Assembly: GCA_036873135.1 (NCBI GenBank)
Contig: JAPTYO010000004.1
Location: 34,877,105 to 34,941,104 of the forward strand
DNA: 64,000 bases
Origin: Clarkia xantiana subsp. parviflora
Taxonomy: Eukaryota > Streptophyta > Magnoliopsida > Myrtales > Onagraceae
Reading direction: 5' to 3'
Positions 1 to 10,355 of the stretch are shown piece by piece. The notes under the pieces were generated by a model, which saw only the letters and a program-made list of their open reading frames with translations, made no database searches and had not been told where the DNA came from. The position numbers were made by a program, and so were the translations under genes. Every line of letters begins with the position of its first letter. Within the stretch, counting starts at the first letter, position 1.

Positions 1-255
1 AAATACAATAAAAAAATTAGCAAATTAGGTGAATAGAGTACCGAAATGGCGCAATTAATCTCATGAGTTTTAATTCGTAATAGAACCCCCGAACTCGAAT
101 CTTTGCTCGTAGACCGATTTATTACCTAGGTGTTTAATTCGTTATTCGCTTAGGTAATTTAGGATTCTAGTTAGCCTTTATTAACTAGTGGCGACTCTTT
201 CAAAATCCACGTTTTCAAAACGTAATTCGCCATAGATCAGATTTTAGGTCCGACA
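1..255 (+). mobile_element. 3' end of an LTR (element A family, diverged), cut by the window edge
   Basis: This stretch aligns with the last 250 bp or so of the element A LTRs (for example 27380-27630). It shares the phrases 'aacccccgaactcg', 'gttattcgcttaggtaattt' and 'aactagtggcgactctt', and the terminal 'ggtccgaca'. It ends in CA at 255, and Copia relic sequence follows at once. It is more diverged than the element A copies, so it is an older or different family member. Whether it is a solo LTR or the end of a full element cannot be seen here. Confidence 0.8.
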
Positions 256-520
256 TGGTGGATAGATTACTTGATACTAAGAATAATGATGAGATATACG
301 AAACATGTACATTTGAGAAACAAACAAAAGACTCATTCCCAAGGACCAATATGGATGCCCATTGAGATACTGCAACTAATTAATACAGATATATGTGCAC
401 CAATTACACCTACATCAAATGGAGGTAAAAATATATTTTATATTTTTTATTGATGATTTCTCACATACGACCCCAGTGTATATTTTGGCAACAAAGTCAT
501 ATGCTTTAGGAGTAGGATTG
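256..520 (+). pseudogene. Copia integrase relic, uninterrupted (unit 1)
   Basis: Translation gives broken Copia pol sequence: an 'ETCTFEKQTK' stretch (the Cys-x2-Cys part of the GAG-pre-integrase zinc finger), followed by 'NTDICAPITPTSNGG', the start of the integrase core. In units 2-4 a Helitron sits exactly between 'EILQL' and 'NTDICAP'. Here the two halves are still joined at 379/380, so this copy preserves the empty site. It is frameshifted, fades out after about 520, and no Copia LTR was found. It is a dead fragment. Confidence 0.8.
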
Positions 521-2575
521 AGCATAAAAACCGATTCCGAACCAAATTGTATTTGAACCGAACTGATTTGTTTATAGCCAATTCTTCTAAACTTGTTCAA
601 TAACCAAATCAGTTAATCAATTCTTTCATTGTTTATTTCGGAATTGACATAAAAATAACCAAATTAGTAGTTAACCGAATTGAATTGATTTTAATTTTGG
701 AAATAATAATGATTGAATTTCATAAATATTTAATCTAATGTTTAAACAAAATATATATATATATATATTTAAGATAATTTTTTAAGTCAACTTATATATC
801 TTATAAAAGTCTAAACTATTTTTCAATTATCTTCTTGAACCTTATTGCCACATTCGCATTTGTGGATTCTTCATTGTCTTCCATCGTCGACTTTCAAATT
901 TATAGTTTTTTTAAATTCAATTTAGCCTAATTGGTTATAAATCAGTTCAATAACAAATAAGTTATTAAAAATTTAAATAGTGCAGTTCAAGACTGAGATG
1001 AAAATCGAATTGAATTGTTTTTTTAAGTGCAGTTCATTTCAACACTAGTATATGAATGACGCGAACTATGCTCATCCATATTTAAGAGTCTTTAATGCTT
1101 TCAAAAATGAAATAAAAAACCAAACTTGAAAGAAAATACTTAAGAAATATGAACTAAGCATTTATTATAATTCTTAAAAAAAACATATTTTAAATTTATT
1201 ATTATTCCAAATTTACATTCAACTTTTACTCATTTATTTTAGTTTTTCTATTCTTTTATATATCTAATCTAATATAAAAAAAGGAAAACACATTTTTAGG
1301 AATCTCTAAATGGCACGTGAATTTTATGAGTTTAAAAAATAATAATTGAAGTACAAGTATCAACTATTTGAAATGTGACTTATCAAGATTCACCTAGTTA
1401 GACAGCTCGTTCTGGCCCGAGCCCATATCAGACATGGTCACCTAGTTTAGGAGATCATGTCTAGGATGTGCACGAGCCTATTCGAGCTCATGGCTCACCC
1501 TAGCCAATAAAAAAACGTTCGTGATCCAACTGGTCGAGCTTGGGGCGCCATAACCCGGACATGTATACATGGTTTCCTATACAAGGTGGCCATGTTTGGT
1601 CCGAATTTGGGCCAAGACGAGTCCTCTAACTAGATGAATTGAGTCACAGATGACTGATAAGTTGCACTTCAGATAGTTGAGACTCCAAATATATAATAAT
1701 AATAGAAGTCCGGAGTCCTAAAAGTTACAGACCGATAGTCAAGCCTCCTAAAATATTATATTTCCTCTAAATTAATATAACTCTTCTTGATTAAATTAAA
1801 TAATGATACATGACGAAACCATTAAATTTATGGTTTCAAATCAATTCTATAGGTCCTAACGCCAAAATGTGTATCACTGTGTCACGTGGTGCAATTTTGA
1901 ACGTTAAAGCACCCAAAAAAAGTCTACACAAATAAATAATATTATGTCATATATTTATATTTGTTTCATTTTATTTACTATATAAAATTATATAATTTTA
2001 AATATCGTAATGAAAAATATTAACTTTTTGTGTATGGTACTCAAAATTTTAAATTAATATAACCCTACTTGTTAAATTAAATAATGATACATGACGAAAC
2101 CATTAAATTTGTGGTTTAAAATCAATTCTAAAGGTCCTAACCCCAAAATGTGTATCATTGCGTCACGTGCTGCAATTATGAACTTTAAAGAAAAAAAAAG
2201 TACATGAATAAATAGTATATATATTTGTTTCATTTTATTTATTGTATAAAGTTATATAATTTTGAATATCGTAATAAAAAATATTAACTTTTTGTGTACG
2301 GTACGTACTCAAATGTAGAAATATTTTGTTTTCATATAAACGGTTTACAATGATATCATAATATCTAATTTAGATAAATTATTATAATATATTAATAATA
2401 AAATGTAAATTTTCAATAATGAATTTTTATGTGATGCGTGAATCTGTTTCATTATATAACATATGCTCTATACCATCATACGGGTTATATTTTTGTTTTC
2501 ATTTTGTCAAATAGGTGTACTTAAACTTAAAGTTACTTTGTACTTATTGATCCTTTTGAAGATGATTTCGTTAAA
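521..2575. other. AT-rich upstream flank of unit 1, no gene
   Basis: I see no coding region. The sequence aligns throughout with 28766-30540 of unit 3 and its unit 4 equivalent, with several percent substitutions and small indels. A short (AT)n run lies near 750-768. A GC-richer island at about 1395-1640 (words such as 'cgagcccatatcagacatgg') is shared by the other units, but I do not recognise it. Confidence 0.6.
1765..2310 (+). repeat. Direct tandem duplication of about 270-285 bp, two copies
   Basis: Two adjacent copies begin near 1770 and 2050. Both carry 'aaataatgatacatgacg', 'aaatgtgtatca' and 'atattaactttttgtgta' in the same order. Units 3 and 4 have a single copy at about 30000-30270 and 55330-55600, so the duplication is specific to unit 1. 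Confidence 0.75.
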
Positions 2576-4544
2576 TCTATATATTAATTAATTTAGGAGC
2601 ATCTTGGGTATTAGGCTTCTAAATTGATGCCACATCACCAACTTGAATTCTGATTGGTTGAGAATCCTCTCTTACCTAAATTAAAAATAATTAACACCCA
2701 CTCTTAAATTCCACTCTTCCACGCACAAAAAAATAAATAAATAAAACCCCACACATTAACGCCCCCTTATTTGTTGCCATGTCAGCTCAAACAATTTTAA
2801 TTGGTGCGTTGTTTTCACAGTCCATGTCAGCCTTTTTTTTTTCTCTTAAGCTACTAGACTTACGTTATATCAAGCTTTAAATATTTTGACTGATTAAAAA
2901 AAAAGCTTTAAATACAGCATTTACTATTCCACGCGTTATATTTGGCGTTTGGGCAATTCTAATAAGCCACCGAAGGGATTAGCTCCATCGATTGTTCGAT
3001 TAGGGTCTTTCAGCCGTTTCCTTATATGAATGCTAATTCATTCACTTGACTGTCGTTTCCTCCTTCGGTTACAAACGTTTAATTTACTGCAGATTAAAAA
3101 ACCGTTTCATATGAGCCAAAACCTGTACAATTGAATAAATACAGGATTAATCAGCCAAATCACTAGATTTTCCCATTCATCCTCAAGGCCCACGCTAGGA
3201 TTCGAATTCAGGCACTCCATGGTGGTCATGTGGGATTTCGACTGGGATGCCTAAACGAAGACCGCGATTTGCTCTCCATTTATGCAAACCATTCAACCAT
3301 TTGGAGGATGCCCACAAGGGGTTCGACGATATTCCTGAACGTAGTTTCATAGACCTTCATCATCACTACATCATCTGTGTAGAATTTTTTAATATTTATA
3401 AGAGAGTTTATTAACATTTTTTAAAGTTTTTTTGTTTGATTTTTATGATTTCAGTTTTAGTCTTAATTTAAGGTGAGAAGTACATTGGATGGAAGTGATT
3501 TTTTTTTTTTTTTTTTGTGATTTTAGATTCACAAATTTCACTATTGATTGAATCATTGATATAAGTTGTTGACTTCTTATAGGCAATCATATGTAATTAA
3601 ATATGAAACTCTTTTTTAATATGGGCTTTGATTCTCGCTGATTTGAATATAAATGTTGTTTTCGTATTGATTTCTTGAATCAATCACACTATCAAGAGGC
3701 TCATTTTAAAGTCTTTGGAGTTTGTATGATGTGTGAGGATTTGCTTATGTCTTCAAGTGCAGGTAGTTTACTCAAGTTTATGTAGTGTATGTAGTACTTA
3801 TGTAAATTAAGATGCAGCGATCTTGATTGATCTAAAAGCTCAAACACTTTTCTTTTCAGTTGTTCCTTCTATTATGGTTGCTGCAATAATATTGTTTGTA
3901 ATTAAGAAATCTGATCCATTTAAAGCCTTGGAATAGCATGAGCAGTTGTTGTTTGAACTTTGAAGACAAATAAGGTTTGTATCTCTATTTTCACTTCAAT
4001 CTTTCATGTGGATAACATGCTAAAATTATACGAATGTTGAATCTCTTTTAAGAGTATTGGTCAAAAATTAACATTTAAGTTTTTAAACTTCATATAGTTT
4101 ATTTGAAAGAGGTTTATAATCTGCTTACTTTGATTGCAGAGGGTGATGGATGTGAACGCCCACACACTTCTCATTCACCATATATGGGTTGGGGAGAAGT
4201 TGATTTATCTCAAAAATTTCATAATTGACAGGTTGTATAAACTGAAGAAGACAACCATGCATATACTGAATGTGGTTTTGCAGTATAATAACTAGATTGG
4301 GTATCCTATATGTACATATAATTATTACTGTTTTTTGCCATGTTTATTAGTGTGATTCAGTAATGGAAAAAGTGTTTCATCTATTGTTCAGTTTATGTAT
4401 GTCTATTCTATTTTTTTTTATTCGATTAGTGATGTTGCTCTCACTAAGATTATCTAAATATCTAATTGTCATCTTATTTTAGCAGTGTTATAGAAATATT
4501 ATATAAAATAATATGCAACATTTACAAAATATCCAATAGCGTCT

Positions 4545-4607
<63 letters not shown>

Positions 4608-4674
4608 TAAATATATTTAAATAACTATTACTTATAAATAATAGACCCGCGCAATGCGCGGGGCAAATACCTAG
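2576..4674 (+). mobile_element. Helitron, non-autonomous, 2.1 kb
   Basis: The 5' end is 'TCTATATATTAATTAA'. The 3' end has a GC-rich hairpin (CCCGCGC, loop AAT, GCGCGGG), then 'gcaaatac' and a terminal CTAG. It lies between A (2575) and T (4675) with no target duplication, as expected for Helitrons. Units 2-4 carry the empty site: 'gttaaatattaaacaaag' at about 15330-15350 and equivalents. I found no Rep/helicase coding region, so it would need proteins supplied in trans. About 4547-4605 is a pure (AT)n run close to the 3' end. Confidence 0.9.
4547..4605. repeat. (AT)n microsatellite inside the Helitron
   Basis: An uninterrupted alternating AT run of almost 60 bp, about 40 bp before the Helitron's terminal hairpin. 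Its length is likely to be unstable. Confidence 0.95.
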
Positions 4675-4776
4675 TATTAATTAAACAAAGAAAACGATTA
4701 AAGTTTAGAGATATATTAAAAAGAGAAAACTCAATGAATTTTTTTTTTTTAAAATTAACGAGGCACGGGAAGAAGT

Positions 4777-5041
4777 AAACCAGGCGCTCCAGAAGCCTTG
4801 AGTCCTACGAATTTGTACTAACCGTAATTACAACGCTAAATTAAAAAATAAACGTTACTAGATTAGGACTATATTTTAATATATATTAGGATATATATCC
4901 TAAATTAGGAAACAAATGACTTTATATATATATAATATAATATAGCAGTCGTAGTGGTAGTTACTACTTTCACTTTCTTTACTAGAAGATAGATTTCAGA
5001 GCTGACTGATAATCTATCTCCGTCTCTCTCAAGTCTCAATT
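4777..5041 (+). promoter_or_regulatory. Core promoter and 5' UTR of response regulator copy 1
   Basis: A long TATA-rich stretch at 4921-4943 lies about 100-120 bp upstream of the ATG, followed by a pyrimidine-rich leader ('ctatctccgtctctctcaag'). The block from about 4777 is identical in all four units, whereas the sequence immediately upstream differs in unit 1. The ATG context has A at -3 and G at +4. No other regulatory element is assigned. Confidence 0.6.
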
Positions 5042-6079
5042 ATGGAGTTGGCGACTCCTCCACTCCGCCGCAATTTTGGTTCGACTGTGACTGTTCTTGC
5101 CGTCGATTCCGACATCGAGCATCTCCTGAACTTGAGTAAGTTGCTTCGCTTCTTCAACTACCAGGTCGCCACTTGCCAAACAGCCACCGGTGCTCTGTCG
5201 CTGCTCCGAAAGCGGACGAACCAGTTCCAGATTCTTCTCGCCGACGTCGCCTTGCCGGACAATGATGGTTTCGATTTGCTAACTGTGGCGACAGCAGAAT
5301 TCCCGGCCCTGCAAGTCATTCTCTTCTCCGACGCCGGCTACGAAACAGCGGCTGTCCAAGCCCTAAAATTAGGTGCCTGTGCTTTCTACACCAAACCCAT
5401 TCCTTCGGACGTAGTGGAACATGTCTGGCAACACGTTTTCAGGAGAAAGGTCGAATCTTTGCCACCGCCGCCATTGCCGATTGTTTCACCAGCGCCCAAG
5501 AGGAGAAGAGACGATGATGTGAATTCGAGCGTGATTATTCAGGGGACTGAAGGGATCAAGAGATTAAAGAAGGCGGGTGCAGAATCGAGGAGGAAACCTA
5601 GGTTGGTTTGGTCGCCGGCGCTCCACAGCAAGTTCCTGGCCGCCGTTGAGTTAATCGGCGCCGACAATCTTACTTCTGGAAAAATCCTCAAAGCAATGGA
5701 ACAGATGGGAGGAGTGGGGGTGAGTCTCAGTGAACCTCAAGTCTCGAGTTACCTGCAGCGGTATCGTAAGAATCTTCTTTTGGAGAAGAATAATTCATTA
5801 TCTGCGGCGGCAGAATCATCGGAACCCTCCTCCTACCAAGAGACATCATCTCCATCTACTGCTCCTGCTCCTGCTATTGATGAACCCTACTTGTCTGATC
5901 AACAACTATCTGCCATCACTTCTTCACCGGATTATACTACTTCCCCGGAAACATCATCGTACGTGGAATCAGGAGGAGTTGTGGAATCAGAAGGAGAATA
6001 TTTTGACTGGTGCTTGAATAATCTTGACTTATCTTTTCTTGAAAAACAGCTAGAAACTATTAATAATCTATCTGCTTAA
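5042..6079 (+). CDS. Receiver-GARP (type-B-like) response regulator, copy 1
   Basis: An intronless 345-residue protein. Residues about 16-135 form a receiver domain. The probable phosphoacceptor is D68 in 'LADVALPDNDGF', with S96 and K118 ('YTKPI') in the expected places. The N-terminal acidic pair reads D22-S23 instead of D-D, so phosphorylation may be altered. A basic patch follows at 152-156 (PKRRR). Residues about 183-247 form a GARP/Myb-like DNA-binding domain ('KPRLVWSPALH' to 'SYLQRYRKN'). The C-terminus is Ser/Pro-rich and then acidic, ending in 'FDWCLNNLDLSFLEKQ', a plausible activation region. Family members are nuclear transcription factors driven by phosphorelay, usually from cytokinin receptors. 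Type-B members are commonly longer and have introns, so this is a short single-exon form. GC content is well above the flanks. A pseudo-response regulator role is an alternative because of S23. Confidence 0.93.
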   Translation: MELATPPLRRNFGSTVTVLAVDSDIEHLLNLSKLLRFFNYQVATCQTATGALSLLRKRTNQFQILLADVALPDNDGFDLLTVATAEFPALQVILFSDAGYETAAVQALKLGACAFYTKPIPSDVVEHVWQHVFRRKVESLPPPPLPIVSPAPKRRRDDDVNSSVIIQGTEGIKRLKKAGAESRRKPRLVWSPALHSKFLAAVELIGADNLTSGKILKAMEQMGGVGVSLSEPQVSSYLQRYRKNLLLEKNNSLSAAAESSEPSSYQETSSPSTAPAPAIDEPYLSDQQLSAITSSPDYTTSPETSSYVESGGVVESEGEYFDWCLNNLDLSFLEKQLETINNLSA

Positions 6080-6497
6080 TTGCAATTAAATTAGCAGATG
6101 CACTTCTAGCTAGCCTGATTCATTGATTGTTTCTAGTATGTATGTATGTATAGAGTAGTAATTCTTACCACTTTGTCTTTGTAACAAGGCAACATTCTTA
6201 ATGAATAATAATATTTGGTTATTGATTTTTTTCAAATTCTGTCTCTGTCTACAATTTCCTTTCCTGCCTACTATCATATACCCTTCCATGCATGTACTTA
6301 CAGATGGTCAACTTATGTATGTATAGCAATAGAAGATTTACATAAACAAAAACAAACACATCAAATGCTTCTCTTATTATTGTTTGTAATGAGGTTCATA
6401 CAAAGCAAGGTGTAGTTGATGTTGGGAGTCTTAAGGTACCCCCTAGTTCAAGGGGAACAAGGGGTACGAGTGAATGCAGAACATCAGATATCAATGG
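6080..6497 (+). other. 3' flank of copy 1 and junction filler
   Basis: 6080-6164 matches the other units exactly. From about 6165 to 6361 single-base differences appear (for example 'ttcttacc' against 'ttctttcc'). AATAAT-type signals near 6200-6210 could direct polyadenylation. 6362-6497 matches nothing else in the window and has no gene; it contains an unusual 'ggtaccccctagttcaagg' stretch before the jump back to upstream-flank sequence. Confidence 0.6.
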
Positions 6498-6831
6498 ATT
6501 CTTCCATCGTCGACTTTCAAATTAATAGTTAAAAAAAATTCAGTTTAGCTTAATTGGTTATAAATCAGTTCATTACCAAATAATAAGTTATTAAAAATTT
6601 AAATAATGCAGTTCAAGACTGAGATGAAAATCGAATTGAATTGTTTTTTTAAGTGCAGTTCATTTCAACACTAGTATATGAATGACGCAAATTATGCTCA
6701 TCCATATTTATGAGTGTTTAATGCTTTCAAAAATGAAATAAAAAACCAAACTTGAAAGAAAATGCTTAAGAAATATGAACTAAGCCTTTAATATAATTCT
6801 TAAAAAAAATATATTTTAAATTTATTATTGG
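6498..6831 (+). repeat. Misplaced fragment of the unit upstream flank
   Basis: This piece matches about 29117-29450 of unit 3 ('ttccatcgtcgactttcaaa' onward) but sits downstream of gene copy 1. It ends exactly where the Mutator-like sequence begins, so it is the truncated left end of the flank that should lead into unit 2. Confidence 0.8.
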
Positions 6832-7320
6832 GTCAATAACCTGGGAGAGGTCTGAATATTGACCCTTGTTAATTTGAGAGGTCTGAATATTGAATTGGTG
6901 ATAAATGAGGTCTGAAGTTTGGACTTTGTGATTTTTAGGTTTTCCGTCCAAATTTTCTGTCAAACTTAACAGAACCGCATGAAATGTCCGAAATACCCTT
7001 TTGCAATATTTGAATTCATTAAAAGTTTAATTAATATAAACCTGAAAAGACAAAGTACCCCTATCACTAATTTAAACACTTCAACATGTGCAGATCACGT
7101 GGAAACAAATTGAGAAAAAAATATTGAGGAGAAATAAGAAGGAAAGAAGAGAAATGAATGAAGGAAAGAAGAGAACGGAGGTTTTATGAAATTAGGGTTC
7201 CTGCTAAAGCAATTTAGGGCCGCAAGAGTCGCGGTGTCACCAGGAGGTCGCCTGCCCAGTCTGCCAGAGTCGCTGTTATTGCCTTCTTCCACCACAATCG
7301 CCGTTCACTGGTTTACTGAG

Positions 7321-8010
7321 ATGAGGGAGACTGGGTCGTCGTCCGAATCGAAGCAGAGCCGGTCGATTTCGCGCCGGAATGCATGTTGTAACCCGGGTGA
7401 GGTGGTTATGTGTTGCTGCGACGTTACAGCAGTGGTGAGAACGTCGGGAACAGGTGGAAATTTTGGCCGGAGATTCTATGGGTGCCCGTTTTACACGGTA
7501 AAATTTCAATTGGGGGTGGGTGAGTGGGGATATTGTCCATTATGCCCAATTACGATAAATTGAACCTCAAATTGATCTTGAAATTGTTAAATTTCTGTAA
7601 AATTGGGATGATTTCGATATTGTGGACATTACATTCTGTCAGTTTAATGCAAACTACTAATTTGGCTGTTGATTGTTGTTGTTTATTGTGGGTGTTGATT
7701 GTTAAAAGTAATTCCTGTTGATGGTTGTATAATTTGGTTGTTTTTTGGTTTGTTTTTGCTGTAGGGGAGAAAGGGGGACGATTGTGGCTTTTTCGATTGG
7801 GTTGAAGAAGGGATGTGTTTTCAGTCAAGTAGGATGGCTGTTATGGCGAAGAGAAAACTTGCTGAAGCCGAAGCAAAACTAAACCGACTTGAGAGGATGT
7901 ATCTCATTGTAATTTGTTGTTTATGTATGTCAGTGATAGGTGCTCTATTTGTAGGAAAATTCTATCTTTACGTGAAACATTATGTGGCATGTTTCCGTTG
8001 TTTGATTTAG
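7321..8010 (+). CDS. GRF zinc-finger protein with C-terminal transmembrane segment (two exons)
   Basis: Exon 1 is 7321-7497 and exon 2 is 7765-8010, separated by a GT-AG intron (7498-7764; acceptor 'tttttgctgtag'). Joined in phase they give about 140 residues with no internal stop. The start is basic and Ser-rich. Then comes a GRF-type zinc finger ('CCCDVTAVVRTSG', 'NFGRRFYGCP', then 'DDCGFFDWVEE' after the splice). A short helical, charged segment ('AKRKLAEAEAKLNRLERMY') leads to a hydrophobic membrane span ('LIVICCLCMSVIGALFVG'). GRF fingers are nucleic-acid-binding modules; the function of these small plant GRF-membrane proteins is not known to me. The gene lies inside the MULE, convergent with the transposase, like mudrB relative to mudrA in maize MuDR, but I see no homology to mudrB. 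An in-frame upstream ATG at 7186 would lengthen the N-terminus. Confidence 0.75.
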
Positions 8011-8185
8011 GTGTTTATCAGTTGTAAGTCTATCAAGTGTGTGATAGTGTAAAATTTTAATGTCCGGTGTATTACTGGTATGGATAAAATTGTGACGTTG
8101 TGTATTACTGTTATGTTTAAGCTCAAATGTCAACATTGTATTGTTTAAGATCAGTAAAATTGTATTGTCCGAAAGATAAAATTGT

Positions 8186-8640
8186 GGACATTAGAAGTCT
8201 GAATTTTGACATGTGTTGATAATCAAGGTTCTGAAAATTGGACTGCTGTGACATTTAGGGATCAGAAAGTTTAAAATAGTATAAAGTAGAAGTCTAGAGT
8301 TTGACATGTGTTGATAATCAAGGTCTGAAAATTGTACTGTTGTGACATTTAGGGGTCCGAAAGTTTAAAATAGTGGAAACTAGAAGTCTGGAGTTTGACG
8401 TGTGTTGATATTCAAGGTCTGAAAATTGTACTGTTGTGACATTTAGGGGTCCGAAAGTTTAAAATAGTGGAAACTAGAAGTCTGGAGTTTTTACAGCTGT
8501 AGCTAATCAAGGTCTGAAATTTAGTACTATTTTTTACATTTAGGGGTCCGAAAGTTTAAAATTGAGGACATTAGAAGTCTAGAGTTTTGACAGCTGTTGA
8601 ATAAAATTCTGATAATTGTACTGTTTTGAACCAAAAAACA
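8186..8640 (+). repeat. About five tandem units of about 95 bp between the convergent MULE genes
   Basis: Each unit runs 'agaagtctggagtttgac', 'aatcaaggtctgaaaattg', 'gacatttaggggtccgaaag', with the later units more degraded. It fills most of the gap between the stop codons at 8010 and 8956 and would lie in both 3' UTRs. The remaining stretch, 8641-8955, has no recognisable feature. Confidence 0.8.
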
Positions 8641-8955
8641 AGGTAGTAAATCTGGACATTAAAACCCTGTTGTTCATAAACCACATGGTAGTACTGAAAG
8701 TTGAACTGAACACAAATATTGAACAAAGCAATTCTCAAAATAGTTTGCTATGATACTCTTTGTCAACATGGGACAATATGGAGTATCACACAAAACTACA
8801 TAGTTATGTTATCCTAGTCTAAACATACCCAACATCCAAAGCAAACATCAAAAAGGAGCCCACACATCTCCCACAAACACATAACAAACTTCCTAATGAG
8901 TTTAGACATCTCCCAAAAGACATACCACCATTTAACTATTTACCTCCTACTTCCC

Positions 8956-9441
8956 TCATTCATTATCATCATCAATTGATATGACAAACTTCTTAGCCGA
9001 CCTTGGAGGAACAAACTGTGGCTTCTGAAGTCTTCTACTTCTCCTCAGTGGTTTCTGAGGAGTCATTCCGCCTCTTCTTACTGGTATCTTTGTCTGATAA
9101 CCAGGGGAGATATGTACTGGGCCCTCAATAAGACGCGATGTTGGAATTATCATATTCAGGGGACTTGAATCCTCAATAACTAGTCCTACAAAATCAGTTT
9201 CTGGAAGCTCCTCATCAAGCACTTGTTCCGCGGGTTGGTCCTCCTCATCATGGGTACGCTCCTCCTCATGGACTGGTTCGGATGGAAGCTCCTCCTCATG
9301 GACTGGTTCGGAGGGAAGCTCCTCCTCATAGACTGGTTCGGAGGGAAGCTCCTCATCATGGTGTAGTGAACTGGGACGCTCCTCATCGCTTCTGTTCTGT
9401 CTTATCTTTTTTCCTATGGACTGCATAATCAAATCAAACAC
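8956..9441 (-). pseudogene. Acidic C-terminal exon of the MULE transposase
   Basis: An open stretch of 161 codons with three to four copies of an 'EELPSEPVHE'-type repeat, then 'RRSRRLQKPQFVPPRSAKK' and a terminal 'DDDNE' stop. Earlier exons at about 9490-9800 and 9875-9975 share a layout with it: a basic start ('GRRLKRK', 'NKRMKRKRR', here 'GKKIRQNR') and, in those two, an acidic 'DEETL' end. The exons therefore look like serial duplicates. Assignment to the transposase reading frame is inferred from strand and position. Confidence 0.6.
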
Positions 9442-9978
9442 AGATGACCATGACTAAACAGACATTAGTATGCACACAACCATTAACGATTATAGCATGT
9501 AACGTACCGATAGATATCCGGCTAATGTTTCTTCATCGGAGTCCATGTATACATCATGGTTATCAGCTTCATGGAGGGCTTCCCCTTCTCCATCATCAAT
9601 CTCCTCTTCTGCACGGACTGCGGCATTCTCACGAATCTCATCTTCCTGTCCCTCTGGGCCTGCTGAGGGGGCAGGAATTTTCTCATCTTCATGAACTGGA
9701 GCATTCTCATGATTTGCCCCCTCAGTTTTCTGCTCATCTCCTTGCTCACCAATGACTGCAGCATCTTTCCTTTTCAGCCTCCTTCCTACGGACCGTATAA
9801 CACATAAACAAAGAACGAGTTTGGGATGAACCATACTAAATAACTAAAAACAATGGAATGGTAAGGGCATATACCAAAATGTATTCAGACAGGGTTTCTT
9901 CATCATTTGCCTCATATTCAACTTCATCATCCACAAATATATCACGTCGTTTTCTCTTCATCCTTTTGTTGGACTGCG

Positions 9979-10355
9979 AAAAAAAAAACAGACCTCAAAT
10001 ATCAACTAAATATCAAACTCAGACCTCAAATGTCAACAAATATCAAACCTAGACCTCAAATGTCAACAAATATCAAACCCAGACCTCAAATATCAAACTC
10101 AGACTTCAAATGTCAACAAATATCAAACTCAGGCCTCAAATGTCAACAAATATCAAACCCAGACAACAAATATCAAACCCAGACCTATCTTCTCAACAAA
10201 TATCATACCCAAATCTTAAACATCAACAAGTATAATACCCAGACCTCAAATATCAACTATTATACCCAGACTTCAAATATCAACTATTATACCCAGACTT
10301 CAAATATCAACAACTATTATACCCAAACCTCAAATATCAACAAGTATTATACCTA
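9979..10355. repeat. Intronic minisatellite, unit about 29 bp
   Basis: About a dozen imperfect units of 'cctcaaatgtcaacaaatat' plus 'caaacccaga'. The array lies between two transposase exons, so it is probably intronic. A few stray copies of the motif recur near 11690-11765 in another intron. Confidence 0.85.

Larger units (their letters stand above)
256..6361 (+). repeat. Tandem unit 1 of the response-regulator array (diverged)
   Basis: The order is Copia relic, AT-rich upstream flank, gene and 3' flank, matching 28621-32250 and 53951-57580. It differs from units 2-4 by the Helitron at 2576-4674, a local tandem duplication at about 1765-2310, and scattered substitutions. Similarity to the other units stops at about 6361, just inside the 3' flank. 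There the other units continue into the left part of the Copia relic, while this one enters a rearranged junction. Confidence 0.8.

Noticed and set aside
5730..6017. 95-codon frame inside each response regulator gene
   Set aside because: Out-of-frame shadow of the Ser/Pro-rich C-terminus; it repeats identically only because the genes do.
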